From positions 283,783 to 347,782 of the forward strand of contig CBDHEM010000013.1 in NCBI GenBank assembly GCA_965261955.1: a stretch of 64,000 nt of DNA, given 5' to 3'. The stretch's first letter is position 1, and each line of letters starts with the position of its first letter. The position numbers and the translations under genes were made by a program. The notes beneath the pieces were generated by a model. It ran no database searches and was not told the origin of the DNA. It saw only the letters and a list, made by a program, of their open reading frames with translations. Source of the DNA: JABAAI01 sp965261955 (lineage in GTDB: Bacteria > Spirochaetota > Leptospiria > Leptospirales > Leptonemataceae). Shown piece after piece: positions 62,955 to 64,000 of this stretch.

Positions 62955-64000
62955 TTAAGAAAATGCCATAACCCATATTTCCTTTTTTAAGGAAATATTA
63001 GTCAGATATTGCGGAATAAATTTAAGCCAAGAAAAAGCTTTTAGCAATTTTCTCATATTAAAGCCAGCACCTAGTAAAACCGCATACATCTTATCACCTT
63101 CTTGCGTTAAGAGGTGATTTCGTCGTACACCTCCATCATTCTTCATGTGACCAATGATGGGTTCAATAGCGGCTCTTCTTTTCATCCACTTGCGTAAACT
63201 ACGTTTCATTTTTTTCTTCCTCTTTGCGCCAACAATGTGAACTGTTATCCCATCTTTAACTTTCGCTCCTCTATAACCTCTATCCACAAAAACTTCTTTT
63301 ACACTTAATGAATTGGGTAAAAACCTTTCTACCTGTTCTATGGCCGATGGTAATGTATGCCCATCAAAAGGATTACCATGTTTTGCCATCGCGCCTAAAA
63401 CAAAGTTACCTTGACTACTTGTCACGTAACTTGCCTTACATCCAAATTCATACTTCTTATGCGTTTTTCCTTTAGAGATACATTCTACTTCCGGTGCATG
63501 TAAACTATAAACTTTGTTTTTGCTATCCTTGGTTTGATCGTAAAGACGGTGAAGAAGACACAAAGAAGATTCATAATTTTTATGTAAGTCTATAGAATGT
63601 AATTTACGCTCTACATCCCGTAAAACACGGCCAAAATAGGTTTTTAAGCTCTTTTGCTCACGCCTTGCAAGTCTGTATTTACGTCCTCTAAAATATCGGT
63701 TCTGCATTAATAATGACTTTTTAGATAAACGAGAATAACTTTGGCGAAGACGAATATTATTTCTCTTAGCCAGTTCTGATAAATATTGTAAAGCTTTAAA
63801 ATATAGTTTACCATCTGTTGGATATGTAATGGCCTTTTCCTGAACTGTTGTATCTACATTTACTTTTTGGACATGATGTCTACGCAGTAATTTATTAGAA
63901 AGAGCACAACGAATTGTTTCTTCTAAAAGCTTTTCCATCCCTTTAGATTTTATACGCTTACGCCATCTGCTTAATGTGCTATGATCACAAGGAGCTTCCT
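62955..64000 (-). CDS. IS5-family transposase, N-terminus cut by window edge
   Basis: The frame enters from the right edge (H-S-T-L-S-R-W-R-K-R-I-K at 63940-63990) and continues through V-N-V-D-T-T-V-Q-E-K-A, with the first catalytic Asp. V-Y-S-L-H-A-P-E-V-E-C follows, then F-V-D-R-G-Y-R-G-A-K (second Asp) and A-A-I-E-P-I-I-G-H-M-K (Glu), the DDE triad of IS5-type transposases. The reading frame is intact as far as visible. I found no terminal repeat in the 257 bp after the stop, so the left end of the element is not set. Confidence 0.88.
   Translation of the reverse strand, partial: EAPCDHSTLSRWRKRIKSKGMEKLLEETIRCALSNKLLRRHHVQKVNVDTTVQEKAITYPTDGKLYFKALQYLSELAKRNNIRLRQSYSRLSKKSLLMQNRYFRGRKYRLARREQKSLKTYFGRVLRDVERKLHSIDLHKNYESSLCLLHRLYDQTKDSKNKVYSLHAPEVECISKGKTHKKYEFGCKASYVTSSQGNFVLGAMAKHGNPFDGHTLPSAIEQVERFLPNSLSVKEVFVDRGYRGAKVKDGITVHIVGAKRKKKMKRSLRKWMKRRAAIEPIIGHMKNDGGVRRNHLLTQEGDKMYAVLLGAGFNMRKLLKAFSWLKFIPQYLTNISLKKEIWVMAFS

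Overview
The window looks like chromosome of a low-GC spirochaete related to Leptospira (order Leptospirales). The best single clue is the 516-523 residue citramalate synthase (about 52.8-54.4 kb), whose whole sequence reads like the Leptospira CimA. Supporting clues are flagellar rotor and switch genes (fliN, fliG, fliF), a Maf-type flagellin glycosylation protein, lipid A genes (lpxI, lpxB), spirochaete-style lipoprotein signals and many Leptospira-type proteins of unknown function. Placement below order is inference.

Layout. 0-9.6 kb: a GAF-domain gene cut by the left edge, htpX, an EVE-domain protein, fliN with a membrane-protein gene, then on the minus strand fliF, fliG, a metallo-beta-lactamase-fold protein, a ZapB-like coiled coil and zapA. 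9.8-14.8 kb: a minus-strand cluster with smpB, an orphan ParA ATPase and hisS. 15-34.5 kb: hemN, an orphan DNA methyltransferase, a large acyl-CoA dehydrogenase, rhomboid protease, DCC-family oxidoreductase, LysM protein, a PLP enzyme, FmdB-type zinc ribbon, lpxI-lpxB and murB, with a tRNA-Ser(GGA) at 34.9 kb. 52.8-62.7 kb: cimA, a lipoprotein, purM, a lysine 2,3-aminomutase (EpmB/KamA-like) divergent from efp, an acyltransferase, Maf and a CorC/HlyC-type CBS protein. The right edge cuts an IS5-family transposase.

The accessory region is a defence island at 35.7-52.4 kb, built on a type I restriction-modification operon. The order is hsdM, hepT, mntA-hsdS fusion, RloC/PrrC-like AAA ATPase, DUF4160/DUF2442 pair, Gabija-like gajA-gajB, an AbiJ/HEPN-like protein, an FRG-TPR protein, then hsdR. 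Four cargo modules begin directly behind a copy of the hsdS 3' end (encoding L-P-K-L-M-S-G-E), as if cargo had been stacked stepwise at the hsdS stop codon.

Several of these genes are broken or possibly switchable. hsdM has TGG->TAG at a conserved Trp. hepT has TGG->TGA at codon 7 and a 17-bp tandem duplication that shifts the frame before its HEPN motif. gajA is shifted by a three-copy 10-bp repeat, and one copy would restore frame. gajB lacks a normal start codon. hsdR, the mntA-hsdS fusion, the AAA gene, the AbiJ-like gene and FRG-TPR are open.

The chromosome also carries a family of ~110-120 bp MITE-like elements (six copies or fragments), two remnants of one IS-like sequence, and many short tandem repeats in intergenic DNA, several with a period of 10 bp. 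No rRNA, CRISPR array or integrase was seen.
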